A DNA stretch of 14,436 nucleotides from Stenotrophomonas maltophilia (GTDB lineage Bacteria; Pseudomonadota; Gammaproteobacteria; Xanthomonadales; Xanthomonadaceae), in NCBI GenBank assembly GCA_002386405.1, contig DGIP01000077.1, positions 436 through 14,871 on the forward strand. Reading direction: 5' to 3'. The position numbers and the translations under genes are program-made. Below are positions 1 to 7,892 of this stretch, in pieces. A model generated the notes under the pieces. That model was not told the DNA's origin and made no database searches. It saw only the letters and a program-made list of their open reading frames with translations. Each line of letters begins with the position of its first letter. Position 1 is the stretch's first letter.

Positions 1-466
1 CCAGCAGCACCAGCGCGATCTCGCCGGCCTGGGCCAGTGCCTCGCGCTGCTGCAGCGGCCGCTCCAGCAGTTCGGTAGCCTCCTTAAGCAGCTGCTGGCG
101 GGCACGGGTGAGCCCGGCCTGGGCCTGGCGGTCGTTGGCGTCGCGCTGGCGCAATGCCAGCCAGATCGGAATGGCATCGGCGGCGGTGGCGTACAAGCGC
201 CCCTCGTCGAAGGCCTTGGCCGCGTCACGGCGCGCCTGGGCCACGCCGTCGTCGGCAATGACCACCGCCGGTGGCTGCCAGCGCTGTTCGGTCTCCGCTT
301 CGTCTTCACCGCCGATGGTCACCTGCCCGGGTGAGGGCTCGACCCGTTTGGCCGGCTCGGGCGCGCGCGCCGCCGCCGGGCGTGGCGGTGGCGCGTCGGG
401 CGAGCAGGCGGTCGTGGCCAGCAGCAGCGCGGCCAGCAACAGCGGGACAGGGCCTGGAGTACGCAA
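1..466 (-). CDS. Putative lipoprotein, 3' part outside window
   Basis: The minus strand reads openly from a TTG at 466-464 to the window edge (155 codons seen, no stop). The TTG is the first possible start after an in-frame TAG and is preceded by a good Shine-Dalgarno (AAGGA, 7 nt away). The N-terminus is a lipoprotein signal: a short hydrophobic run rich in Leu and Ala ending in LATTAC, with the lipidated Cys near residue 20. A Pro/Ala-rich linker of about 25 residues follows, then a Gln/Ala/Leu/Arg-rich, probably helical and TPR-like region. The protein should sit in the outer or inner membrane facing the periplasm. It is divergent from rnd across 82 bp, so the two may share a control region. 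I cannot name the family. From memory, related genomes carry a formylglycine-generating-enzyme-like (SUMF1) protein near rnd, and the missing C-terminus could be that, but this is unproven. Confidence 0.7.
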   Translation of the reverse strand, partial: MRTPGPVPLLLAALLLATTACSPDAPPPRPAAARAPEPAKRVEPSPGQVTIGGEDEAETEQRWQPPAVVIADDGVAQARRDAAKAFDEGRLYATAADAIPIWLALRQRDANDRQAQAGLTRARQQLLKEATELLERPLQQREALAQAGEIALVLL

Positions 467-548
467 TTCGGGTTCCTTCGGCGGGACGGCCTCGACGTTA
501 GGCTATTCTCCCTCACCTGAGCAAACCTGCAGTAGATGGAATCCCTAC

Positions 549-1631
549 GTGGCCTATTGGATCAAAACCCCGGCGGAACTGGACGAGCGCTACCGCCAGC
601 GCCCCACCCGCATCGGGCTGGACACCGAATTCATCCGTGAACGCACCTACTGGCCGCAGCTGGCACTGGTGCAGATGGCGGTCGGCGATGAAATCCTGAT
701 CATCGACCCGTTGATTCCGGGCATGACCGAGGCGCTGGCGCCGTGGCTGGCCGATACCTCGATCCTCAAGATCATGCACAGCGCCAGCGAAGACCTGGTC
801 ACCTTCAAGGTGGCCTGCGGCGTGCTGCCGCGGCCGCTGTTCGACACCCAGATCGGCGCGTCGCTGGCCGGTATCGGCGGTGGAATGGGCTACCAGAAGC
901 TGGTCACCGCCATCACCGGGGTGACCCTGGCCAAGGGCGAGACCCGCTCGGACTGGATGCGCCGCCCGCTGACGGATTCGCAGCTGGAGTACGCCGCCGA
1001 CGACGTGGAGTACCTGTTCGCGATCCACGACGCGGTGGATGCGAAGCTGGGCGAGCTGGACCGCCGCCAGTGGCTGCAGGACGATGCCGAGCGCCTGCTG
1101 GCCAGTGTCGAGCAGGACGAAGAGCGCTGGCCGCACGTGGCGATGCGCTCGGCGCAGTTCATGGATGCGCCCGCACAGCGCCGCCTGCTGCGCCTGCTGC
1201 GCTGGCGTGACGTGCAGGCACGGGCAAGCGACAAGCCGCGCAGCTGGATCCTGGACAACGAACTGGCCGCGCTGCTGGCGCGTACGCCGCCGGCCGATGC
1301 CGGCGCACTGGCCAAGCTGATGGAAGGCTTCCCGAAGGCCCCGCGCAAGCTGGCCGCGCAGGTCTGGGAAGCACTGGAAACGCCGCTGCATGACGAGGCC
1401 GAGGCGCCGCTGGCGCTGCCGGCCAACGATGCCAACAAGCAGGCGCTGAAGCGGCTGCAGGACGCGGTGAGCGCACGTACCGCCGAGCTGGGCCTGCCCG
1501 ATGGCGTGCTGGCCTCGCGCAAGCACCTGGAAAGCTACCTGGAAAGCCGCACCTGGCCGCAGGCCCTGGCCGGCTGGCGGCAGGCGGTGCTGGAGCCGGT
1601 GCTGGCGCCGTTGTTGCCCGTCGCAGGCTGA
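549..1631 (+). CDS. rnd: Ribonuclease D
   Basis: Encodes a 360-residue 3'-5' exoribonuclease of the DEDD-y class, which trims tRNA precursors and other stable RNAs in the cytoplasm. The catalytic residues are visible: Exo I in GLDTEF (D25, E27), Exo II in the HSASEDL segment (D82), and Exo III in YAADD (Y148, D152). The C-terminal part, from about residue 205, fits one HRDC domain and a second, looser HRDC-like region. The reading frame stays open upstream to position 108, but the family N-terminus begins at the AYWI segment. I therefore choose the GTG at 549, which has a weak GGA Shine-Dalgarno 8-11 nt upstream. The total length agrees with E. coli RNase D (about 375 residues). The gene is monocistronic, ending just before a palindromic repeat and a strong terminator. 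Confidence 0.93.
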   Translation: MAYWIKTPAELDERYRQRPTRIGLDTEFIRERTYWPQLALVQMAVGDEILIIDPLIPGMTEALAPWLADTSILKIMHSASEDLVTFKVACGVLPRPLFDTQIGASLAGIGGGMGYQKLVTAITGVTLAKGETRSDWMRRPLTDSQLEYAADDVEYLFAIHDAVDAKLGELDRRQWLQDDAERLLASVEQDEERWPHVAMRSAQFMDAPAQRRLLRLLRWRDVQARASDKPRSWILDNELAALLARTPPADAGALAKLMEGFPKAPRKLAAQVWEALETPLHDEAEAPLALPANDANKQALKRLQDAVSARTAELGLPDGVLASRKHLESYLESRTWPQALAGWRQAVLEPVLAPLLPVAG

Positions 1632-1637
1632 TGCCAA

Positions 1638-1697
1638 GCAGCCACGCAGGGCGTGGCTCTACCGGCGATTGCGTAGAGCCACGTCCTGCGTGGCTGC
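1638..1697. repeat. Paired GTAG-type (SMAG-like) palindromic repeat
   Basis: Two near-identical 25-nt hairpin units lie head to head: 1638-1662 (GTAG end on the minus strand at 1662) and 1673-1697 (GTAG end on the plus strand at 1673). Each unit starts GTAGAGCCACG and closes with GCGTGGCTGC around a short loop. Together they form a longer palindrome with a 10-nt centre. This matches the architecture of REP-type elements known as SMAG in Stenotrophomonas maltophilia, which are thought to be mobilised by RAYT transposases. Its place just after the rnd stop and before the terminator is typical. It may stabilise or end the rnd transcript. Confidence 0.75.
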
Positions 1698-1708
1698 GCA
1701 GGACCACG

Positions 1709-1742
1709 AAGAAAAGGCCCCGCTTGCGCGGGGCCTTTTCTT
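1709..1742. terminator. Bidirectional rho-independent terminator between rnd and the TonB receptor
   Basis: A perfect 15-bp inverted repeat (1709-1723 with 1728-1742) encloses a TTGC loop. The GC core is flanked by an A-rich left edge and a T-rich right edge, so a U-rich tail is produced on either strand. It ends rnd on the plus strand and the convergent receptor gene on the minus strand, whose stop is only 8 bp away. Confidence 0.93.
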
Positions 1743-1749
1743 CATCGGG

Positions 1750-4077
1750 TTACCAGTTCAGGTTCAACGAGACACCCACGACGCGCGGTTCGTTGTACAC
1801 CGCCGCCATGTAGTTCTCGATCACGCCCTTGAGGTTCTTCTCGTTGGTGATGTTGCGCGCGAACAGTGCCGCTTCCCACGCACCATAGTTTCCCGAGTAG
1901 CCCAGCTTCAGGCCGCCTTCGAAGCTGCCCTTGGAGTTGAACTCGGCCGAGTCATACAGCACGAAGCTGGTATAGCCCTGCTTGTTCCAGTCGGTGGAGA
2001 CGAAGAACACGTCGCTGTCGTTGACCGGGAAGTCGTAGCGCGCAGCGAAGTTCAGGTTGTACTTCGGTGCGTTCGGCAGCGGGTTGCCGTTGATCTGGGC
2101 GAACGTGTTGGCGCCCACCTTGATGGTCGGGTCATTCACGGTGCACACCACCGCGCCGTTGAGCGCGCAGACCTGCGCATACACGCGGTCATCCTGGATT
2201 TCGCTGTGCAGCAGGCTTACGCCGGCCGTCAGGCTCAGGTTCGGGATCGGGCGCAGCTCCATGTCCGCTTCCAGGCCATAGGCCTTGGCCTTGTCGGCGT
2301 TGAACAGCACGCCGTTGCCGTTGGAATCGTTGCCGTTGAGCTGGATGTCGTTGACCACGTAGGTGAACGCGGTGGCGTTCATGCGCAGGCGGTTGTCCCA
2401 CAGGCTGCTCTTCACGCCCGCTTCCCAGGACAGGATGGTCTCCGAATCGGCGGTGGTGAAGTCTGCGTTGAACACCGCCGAGCGGCCCTGGATGGTCGGG
2501 CCGCGGAAGCCGCGCGCCACCTTGGCATACACGCTCACCTGCGGGTTGAACGCGTACATCGCGCTCACGTCCCAGCTCGGGGTGGTGTCGGCCATTTCCA
2601 CGTCGGTGCGGCCACGGTAGGTGACCACGCCGGCGGCGGTATCGGCGGTCTTCAGCAGGCGGGTGCGCTTCTCGTCGCGGGTCTGGCGCAGGCCGGCGGT
2701 CAGCGTGAACTTGTCGGTCACGTCGTAGCTGAGCTGGCCGAAGCCGGCCCACGAGGTGTTGGTGTTGCGCAGGCGCACCCAGTTGTTCGGGTTGCGCGCG
2801 GCGCCCTGCAGGAACCAGGCGCGCTGGTAGAAATCGGTGGTGTCGCGGCCATCGAAGTAGAACGCGCCCACCTGCCACTTCAGGCGGTTGTCATCGGCAT
2901 TGGCCAGGCGCACTTCCTGGGTCCACTGGTCCAGGTCGCGGATCTGCCCCATCGACTGGCCGTACCCGTTGGGCACGCCGTTGACCGGGAAGTTGGCGGC
3001 CGCGCCGCCGTCGGTGTCACCGCGGCTGTAGCCCGAGGTGGTCTCGTAGGCGGTGATCGAGGTCAGCGAGATGTTGCCGAAGTCGTACACGGCTTTGACC
3101 GAGCCGCCGTAGGTCTTGTACGCCTGCGGGTTGTTGTCGGCTTCGTCGTAGGCCACCTGGTCGCGCGGCGCATCGGTGGTGTTGGAGCCCTTGGTGATCG
3201 CGTTGCGCAGGAACAGGGTCGAGGTGCCCTCGTAATCGCGGGCGTGCGCCGAGGCCAGCAGCGAGAAGTTGTCGCTGGGCTGCAGCAGCAGCTGGGCGCG
3301 CACGTTGCGGTCGTCGAAGCCGCCCATGGCGTTCTTCTTCGGGGACACCGTGCCATCGGCGCTGGGGCCGGTGTAGGTGTTGTCCACGTAGTCGTCGCGG
3401 TGCTGGTACAGCGCCGACACGCGGAACGAGGCGATGTCGTTGATCGGGCCGCCGAAGCCGCCGTCCACCGACACGCTGCCGTAGCTGCCGTAGCTGGCTT
3501 GGACGCGGCCGTTGTAGTCCTGGCTGGGCTTGATGCTGTCGAACTTGACGATGCCGGCGGTGGTGTTGCGGCCGAACAGCGTGCCCTGCGGGCCACGGAG
3601 CACTTCGATCTGGTCCACGTCATAGACCGGGTTGGACTTCAGCACCACGTGCTCAAGCACCACGTCATCCTGGATGATCGACACCGGCTGCGACGCACCC
3701 AGGTAGAAATCGATGTTGCCCAGGCCGCGGATGTAGAAACGCGGGAAGATGCGGCCGGTGGTGGTTTCGGCGTAGAAGCTCGGCACCCGGCCACTCAGGG
3801 CCAGCAGGGTGTCATCGCCGCCGGCGGTGTAGTCGCGCAGGCGCTCGCCCTGGACCACGCCGACCGAGACCGGCACGTCCTGCAGGTTGCGCTCGCGGTG
3901 GTCGGCGGTGACGGTGATGGCGTCCAGCGAGGTCGGGCTGGCGTCCTGGGCCAGGGCGGCGCCGCTCAGGCCGAGCAGCGAAACGCAAGCCAGCGCCAGC
4001 GCGTGGGGGCGCGGCTGCCGGGCGGTGCGGGAGGAAGAGATTGCGGCCGAAGCAGAGGTGATGCGATGGGCGGACAT
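1750..4077 (-). CDS. TonB-dependent outer-membrane receptor
   Basis: A 775-residue TonB-dependent transporter, which moves a scarce ligand (siderophore, haem, vitamin or carbohydrate) across the outer membrane using ExbBD-TonB energy. The N-terminus has a long polar stretch, a hydrophobic segment and a signal peptidase site after ALA (residue 43). A TonB box (DAITVTA, about 52-58) follows at once. The plug domain spans about 60-170, including the typical VLRGPQGTLFGRN segment, and the rest is the beta-barrel. The last residues, VSLNLNW, end in Trp rather than the more common Phe, which is a usual barrel variant. There is no transport, siderophore or regulatory partner beside it and no recognisable Fur box upstream, so the substrate cannot be assigned. 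The ATG at 4077 is the only sensible start; its ribosome-binding site is weak. The gene stands alone and ends at the shared terminator. Confidence 0.93.
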   Translation of the reverse strand: MSAHRITSASAAISSSRTARQPRPHALALACVSLLGLSGAALAQDASPTSLDAITVTADHRERNLQDVPVSVGVVQGERLRDYTAGGDDTLLALSGRVPSFYAETTTGRIFPRFYIRGLGNIDFYLGASQPVSIIQDDVVLEHVVLKSNPVYDVDQIEVLRGPQGTLFGRNTTAGIVKFDSIKPSQDYNGRVQASYGSYGSVSVDGGFGGPINDIASFRVSALYQHRDDYVDNTYTGPSADGTVSPKKNAMGGFDDRNVRAQLLLQPSDNFSLLASAHARDYEGTSTLFLRNAITKGSNTTDAPRDQVAYDEADNNPQAYKTYGGSVKAVYDFGNISLTSITAYETTSGYSRGDTDGGAAANFPVNGVPNGYGQSMGQIRDLDQWTQEVRLANADDNRLKWQVGAFYFDGRDTTDFYQRAWFLQGAARNPNNWVRLRNTNTSWAGFGQLSYDVTDKFTLTAGLRQTRDEKRTRLLKTADTAAGVVTYRGRTDVEMADTTPSWDVSAMYAFNPQVSVYAKVARGFRGPTIQGRSAVFNADFTTADSETILSWEAGVKSSLWDNRLRMNATAFTYVVNDIQLNGNDSNGNGVLFNADKAKAYGLEADMELRPIPNLSLTAGVSLLHSEIQDDRVYAQVCALNGAVVCTVNDPTIKVGANTFAQINGNPLPNAPKYNLNFAARYDFPVNDSDVFFVSTDWNKQGYTSFVLYDSAEFNSKGSFEGGLKLGYSGNYGAWEAALFARNITNEKNLKGVIENYMAAVYNEPRVVGVSLNLNW

Positions 4078-4320
4078 TCAGGGGTCTCAGGCGTTACGGA
4101 TCAAGGTGGCGCACGCGGCGCGCGGATGAACACCCACGGCACCGCCGTTTGCGCGGCGATGCGGCAAGGTATTGCGTTCGTGTTGCAAAGGAGTTTCAGG
4201 GCGCTGCGGGGGACGGCCTTCCGTTCCCTACCCTGGTGTGCTGGCTGAGCCGCCGGAGTTCGTGCGGCGGATTATGCCGGATCCCTTGCGGACCCGGCCA
4301 TACCTGTTCAATTTGATCCG
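4078..4320. other. Non-coding upstream region of the TonB receptor
   Basis: About 240 bp without a credible gene. It must hold the promoter of the receptor on the minus strand. I see no clear -35/-10 pair and no Fur box. A short dyad with arms TTGC/GCAA is centred near 4180 (4172-4188), and an imperfect GC hairpin lies near 4275-4298. Neither is strong enough to name. Confidence 0.4.
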
Positions 4321-4359
4321 GCGGTGGCGTCTGCGACTCCCCATCGCAGACGCCACCGC
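4321..4359 (-). terminator. Long hairpin after the chemoreceptor gene
   Basis: A perfect 16-bp inverted repeat (4321-4336 with 4344-4359) with a 7-nt loop starts 6 bp beyond the chemoreceptor stop. It has no proper U-run on the minus strand (only CGGATCAAATT follows), so it may act as a weak or factor-assisted terminator or as a 3'-end stabiliser. Confidence 0.65.
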
Positions 4360-4365
4360 ACCCGA

Positions 4366-6918
4366 TCAGGCCGCAACGCGCTCCCTGCGCGCGGGCTGCG
4401 CGTCGGCCAGGCGGAACTGCCCGACCGATTGCTGCAGCTCGGACGACTGCGCGTTCAGTGCACGCGCAGCGGCCGAAGCCTCCTCGACGAGGGCAGCGTT
4501 CTGCTGGGTCACACCATCCATCTGCACGATGCTCTGGTTGACCTGCTCGATCCCTGCCGCCTGTTCCTGGCTGGCGTTGGCGATCTCTTCGATCAGCCCA
4601 CCCAGCTCCCCCACCGATGCCACCACCCGTTGCAGGGTCTGCCCGGCCTGGCTGGCCAGTGCGCTGCCGTCGGCCACCTGGGCCACCGATGCCTCGATCA
4701 GCGTCTTGATTTCCTTGGCCGCGCTGGCCGAGCGCTGCGCCAGCGCGCGCACCTCGGAGGCCACCACCGCGAAGCCACGCCCCTCTTCACCGGCACGCGC
4801 GGCTTCCACCGCCGCGTTGAGCGCCAGGATGTTGGTCTGGAACGCGATGCCGTCGATGACCGTGGTGATGTCGGCGATGCGGCGCGAGGACGCCTCGATG
4901 CCACTCATGGTGTCCACCACCTGCGCCACCGCCGTGCCGCCCTGCGCGGCCACGTCGGCCGCTTCGGCCGCAAGGCGGTCGGCGCGGCGGGCGTGGTCGG
5001 CGTTCTGCTTCACGGCCGAGGTCAGCTCTTCCAGCGACGCGGCCGATTCTTCCAGGCTGGCCGCCTGCTGTTCGGTGCGGCGCGACAGATCGTCGTTACC
5101 GGCGGCAATCTCCGCCGAGGCGGTGGCTACCGACACCGCCGCCTGCTGGATGCCGCCCACGATGGCGGTCAGCTGGGCCACGGTGGCATTGGCGTCGTCG
5201 CGCATGGTGGCGAACACGCCTTGGAACTGGCCTTCGATGCGTCCGCGCAGGTCACCGTCGGCCAGCGCGCGCAGCAGGCCGGACAGCGCGCTGAGGTTGC
5301 GGTCGGCGGTGACCATCAGGGTGTTGAGGCCTTCGACCATCACCCGGAAGTCGTGCTGGTAGGCATCGGCGTTGCCGCGCACGCTGAAGTCGCCCGCAGC
5401 GGCGGCCGCGACCAGGTGCTTGATCTCGCCGTTGATCGCCTGCAGGCGATCGCGCACGCCATTGACCGCTTCGGTGATGCGCGCCTTTTCGCCCGGCAGC
5501 TGCTCCATCGGCTGGGACAGGTCGCCGTCGGCATAGCGACGAACGAGGTCGACCATGCGCATCTTGACCCCGATGTGCGCGGCGACCAGTTCGTTGGTGC
5601 CGGTCACCATGGTGCCGAACTCGCCTTCAAAGCGGCTGGCGTCGATGCGGTGGCTGATCGCGCCTTCGGCGTGGCGCTGGCTCATTTCGTTCTGTGCGTG
5701 GATGATCTCGCGCAGCTTGTCCTGCATCTGCTGCAGCGCCCCCATCAGGCGGCCCACTTCGTCCTGGCTGCGCACCACGATGCGCTGGTCCAGGCGGCCG
5801 GCAGCCACGTCACGTGCAACCTGCCCGGCCTGGGCCAGCGGCACCGTGAGCAGGCGCCGCACCACCACGATCAGCGCCACGATCACCGCCAGCAGGCCCA
5901 GCCCGGAGACCACGCCGATCTGCAGCATCAGCTTGTGCAGCACGGTCTGCAGCACGGAGGTGGGCTCCAGGCCCAGCACCGTCCACTGCCACGGCCCGTA
6001 GGTCTGGGCGGTGACGAAGTAGGTCTGCGGGGTGGCGTCCTTCGCGGTGCGCAGGTGCAGGCTGGCCTCGGTGGCCTTGCCCGCCAGCAGTGCATCCAGT
6101 TCGGCGCGGTCGCTTGCGTCGACCAGCTCGAGCAACTTCTCGCCTTCACCGGCGGAGCCGGCCACTACGGTGCCGAACTGCTCGCCCGCACGCGTGTTGA
6201 CCGCCAGGAAGTGGCCTTCCTTGCCCAGCCTGGAGTCGCGCAGGCGGGTCTTCAGCGCCGCCAGGCCCTCGGTGTAGTTCTGGCCGACGAAGGCGATGCC
6301 GGCAACCTCGCCTGCCGCATTCTTGATCGGCATGTAATGGGTCATGTAATCCACCCCGAACAGCCGCACCGGTCCGGTGAAGCCTTCGCCGGCCAGCATC
6401 TTCGCGTAGGCGGGGCTGGCGTGGTCCAGCACGGTGCCCATGGCGCGCACACCTTCGGCATTGCGCACCGAGGTGGAGACACGCACGAAATCATCGCCGT
6501 CGCGAACGAACACGGTCGCCACGCCACCGCCGGTTGCCTCGGCGAAGCGGTCCACCGCGCCTTCCTGCAGGTTGAGCACGTCAGTACCCAGGCGCAGGGT
6601 CGGGGTCTGGCGCTCGCCCACGGTCACGGTCTTGGCCGCGTCCACGCTGACCTCGCCGGGCGGCAGCATGGCGCGGAAGATGCCGGCCATGCGCTCGGTG
6701 CTGTCGCTCAGGCTACGGTCGTACAGTTCCACCGAATCGCGCATCAGGTCGGTGGACGACTGCAGGCCGGCTTCAACGCGCTGCTGGTAGCTGGTGGCCG
6801 CCTGGCGGTAGATCAGCACTGCCAGCGCCACGAAAGCAACGGTAGTGATCAGGCCCATCAGCAGCGCCAGGCGGGCGCCGATGGAAGTAGAGAAAACGGT
6901 GGCGGCACGGGTCGTCAT
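4366..6918 (-). CDS. Methyl-accepting chemotaxis protein with Cache periplasmic sensor
   Basis: An 850-residue chemoreceptor that senses a small molecule outside the inner membrane and controls CheA/CheW. The order is: transmembrane helix 1 (about 17-37); a large periplasmic domain of about 290 residues resembling the Cache_3-Cache_2 fusion sensor; transmembrane helix 2 (about 330-352); HAMP (about 353-407); a stretch with further HAMP-like repeats (about 450-590); and the MCP signalling hairpin. The hairpin tip is seen as [19 protein letters not shown], beginning at E711. The C-terminus (RRERVAA) lacks an NWETF-type CheR-docking pentapeptide, so methylation would need CheR recruited by other receptors. 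No che gene lies beside it, so it is an orphan receptor that feeds a pathway elsewhere. A sigma-28 promoter upstream agrees with a role in motility. The ATG has no strong Shine-Dalgarno. The ligand is unknown. Confidence 0.95.
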   Translation of the reverse strand: MTTRAATVFSTSIGARLALLMGLITTVAFVALAVLIYRQAATSYQQRVEAGLQSSTDLMRDSVELYDRSLSDSTERMAGIFRAMLPPGEVSVDAAKTVTVGERQTPTLRLGTDVLNLQEGAVDRFAEATGGGVATVFVRDGDDFVRVSTSVRNAEGVRAMGTVLDHASPAYAKMLAGEGFTGPVRLFGVDYMTHYMPIKNAAGEVAGIAFVGQNYTEGLAALKTRLRDSRLGKEGHFLAVNTRAGEQFGTVVAGSAGEGEKLLELVDASDRAELDALLAGKATEASLHLRTAKDATPQTYFVTAQTYGPWQWTVLGLEPTSVLQTVLHKLMLQIGVVSGLGLLAVIVALIVVVRRLLTVPLAQAGQVARDVAAGRLDQRIVVRSQDEVGRLMGALQQMQDKLREIIHAQNEMSQRHAEGAISHRIDASRFEGEFGTMVTGTNELVAAHIGVKMRMVDLVRRYADGDLSQPMEQLPGEKARITEAVNGVRDRLQAINGEIKHLVAAAAAGDFSVRGNADAYQHDFRVMVEGLNTLMVTADRNLSALSGLLRALADGDLRGRIEGQFQGVFATMRDDANATVAQLTAIVGGIQQAAVSVATASAEIAAGNDDLSRRTEQQAASLEESAASLEELTSAVKQNADHARRADRLAAEAADVAAQGGTAVAQVVDTMSGIEASSRRIADITTVIDGIAFQTNILALNAAVEAARAGEEGRGFAVVASEVRALAQRSASAAKEIKTLIEASVAQVADGSALASQAGQTLQRVVASVGELGGLIEEIANASQEQAAGIEQVNQSIVQMDGVTQQNAALVEEASAAARALNAQSSELQQSVGQFRLADAQPARRERVAA

Positions 6919-6966
6919 CGTCGGTACTCGAAGGTGGGGGTTGGATTGAGAGATACGTCACAGTTC

Positions 6967-6993
6967 TTATCGGCACCGAAGTGGTCCTCTTTA
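6967..6993 (-). promoter_or_regulatory. Sigma-28 (FliA) promoter of the chemoreceptor
   Basis: Read on the minus strand, the sequence is TAAA (6993-6990), 15 nt, then GCCGATAA (6974-6967). This is an exact fit to the enterobacterial FliA consensus TAAA-N15-GCCGATAA. Transcription should start near 6960, giving a leader of about 40 nt before the ATG at 6918. It places the receptor in the late flagellar regulon. Confidence 0.88.
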
Positions 6994-7182
6994 CGTAAAA
7001 AAAGACAAAACACGCAAACCTTTCGTTTGATCCAAGTTGTTGATCTGAAACAGATGTCTCCCGGTTGCACCTTCACAAAGCCGGATTGCCGTTCAGGAAT
7101 GGGCGGATTTTTCTCAAGTTGGGCTCCCTCCTGCCGCCAGCGGCGGCGCCCTGCCCGCCCTTAGGATCGGATTGCCGCACCC
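6994..7182. other. Non-coding spacer between chemoreceptor promoter and tRNA promoter
   Basis: This is the remainder of the 334-bp gene-free stretch between the chemoreceptor and the tRNA. Positions about 6993-7060 are clearly more AT-rich than the rest of the window (an A-run at 6997-7003), as is common upstream of promoters. I see no ORF or strong hairpin in it. Confidence 0.4.
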
Positions 7183-7212
7183 TTGGCAGCGCGGGGTGCG
7201 CGGCGCTACACT
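7183..7212 (+). promoter_or_regulatory. Sigma-70-type promoter of tRNA-Ala
   Basis: TTGGCA at 7183-7188 and TACACT at 7207-7212 are separated by 18 bp. The predicted start near 7219 would give a precursor with a 5' leader of about 34 nt. This is an assignment by pattern and position. Confidence 0.6.
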
Positions 7213-7252
7213 TGTTCACATCGCGGCACCCACGCCGCGTAGCAGCACACTT

Positions 7253-7328
<76 letters not shown>

Positions 7329-7362
7329 CATTCCTGCAGTCTTCCTCCGGATGGCTGCCAAT

Positions 7363-7393
7363 CGAAAAAGCCACCCGTCGGGTGGCTTTTTCG
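7363..7393. terminator. Bidirectional terminator after tRNA-Ala
   Basis: A perfect 14-bp stem (7363-7376 with 7380-7393) has a 3-nt loop, with A5 on one arm and T5 on the other. It ends the tRNA transcript on the plus strand. Read on the minus strand, it ends the hydrolase-kinase-receiver operon, whose last stop is at 7425. Confidence 0.9.
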
Positions 7394-7424
7394 TGGGCGG
7401 ATCCCCGGATGTATACCAACCCTT

Positions 7425-7841
7425 TCAGGTGCCAGATTTCGGCCTGGCCAGCACGTCGCGCAACGTCTCCACCAGCTGCCTGGCGCGGTACGGCTTGGGC
7501 AGGAACGCTTCGGCGGCCACGTCAGGGTGAGCGCGATTGGCGAAGGCGGTGGTGTAGAAGAAAGGAATCCCGCGCTGGCGCAGCAGCGCCGCCGCCGGGA
7601 AGCTGGTCTCCGTGCCAAGGTTCACGTCCAGGATCGCCGCGTCCACCGGTTCGGTCAGGATCAGCTCGATTGCCTGGGCCAGTGTCGACGCCGGCCCGAT
7701 GACTTCCACATTGCTGTCTTCCAGCAGCTGCATCGCCAGCTCGGAGATCATGCTGTCGTCTTCAACCAGCAGGATACGCTCACGGGTGAACTGGTACGGC
7801 GGTGGACGCGGTGCACGCGGATCTACCTTGGATGCATTCAT
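7425..7841 (-). CDS. Single-domain response regulator (receiver only)
   Basis: A 138-residue protein with one CheY-like receiver domain after a Pro/Arg-rich N-terminal tail of about 20 residues. The acidic pocket is D28-D29, the phosphoacceptor D72 (in AAILDVNLG), the switch Thr T97/T98, and the conserved Lys K116 (in LPKPY). No DNA-binding or enzymatic output domain follows. It should therefore act by protein contact, as a phosphotransfer intermediate or phosphate sink. It is the last gene of the hydrolase-kinase operon, 51 bp after the kinase, with its own strong Shine-Dalgarno (GAGGAG, 8 nt before ATG). It is most likely phosphorylated by that kinase. Receivers of this type beside PAS kinases are common in proteobacteria; the target is unknown. 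Confidence 0.88.
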   Translation of the reverse strand: MNASKVDPRAPRPPPYQFTRERILLVEDDSMISELAMQLLEDSNVEVIGPASTLAQAIELILTEPVDAAILDVNLGTETSFPAAALLRQRGIPFFYTTAFANRAHPDVAAEAFLPKPYRARQLVETLRDVLARPKSGT

Positions 7842-7892
7842 TTTTGACTCCTCGGCGGCTGGGATTGTGTTCCCGCCCCCTGTAGCACTGGA

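Noticed and set aside
108..548. Upstream extension of the rnd reading frame
   Set aside because: The frame is open by chance in GC-rich DNA, lies antisense to the lipoprotein gene, and does not resemble RNase D. The family N-terminus begins at 549.
513..1637. 374-codon minus-strand frame opposite rnd
   Set aside because: Gln/Arg/His-rich shadow of the rnd codons, with no family resemblance and no credible start signal.
1501..4248. 915-codon plus-strand frame opposite the TonB receptor
   Set aside because: Antisense shadow. The minus strand encodes an unmistakable TonB receptor; the plus frame gives a Val/Ala/Gly/Arg/His-rich low-complexity product with no domain.
4078..4320. Fur box upstream of the TonB receptor
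   Set aside because: Looked for a GATAATGATAATC-like palindrome and found none; the region is too GC-rich for a recognisable one.
4324..7164. 946-codon plus-strand frame opposite the chemoreceptor
   Set aside because: Same effect: a long His/Gly/Ala/Arg/Gln-rich antisense frame without recognisable domains, opposite a clear chemoreceptor.
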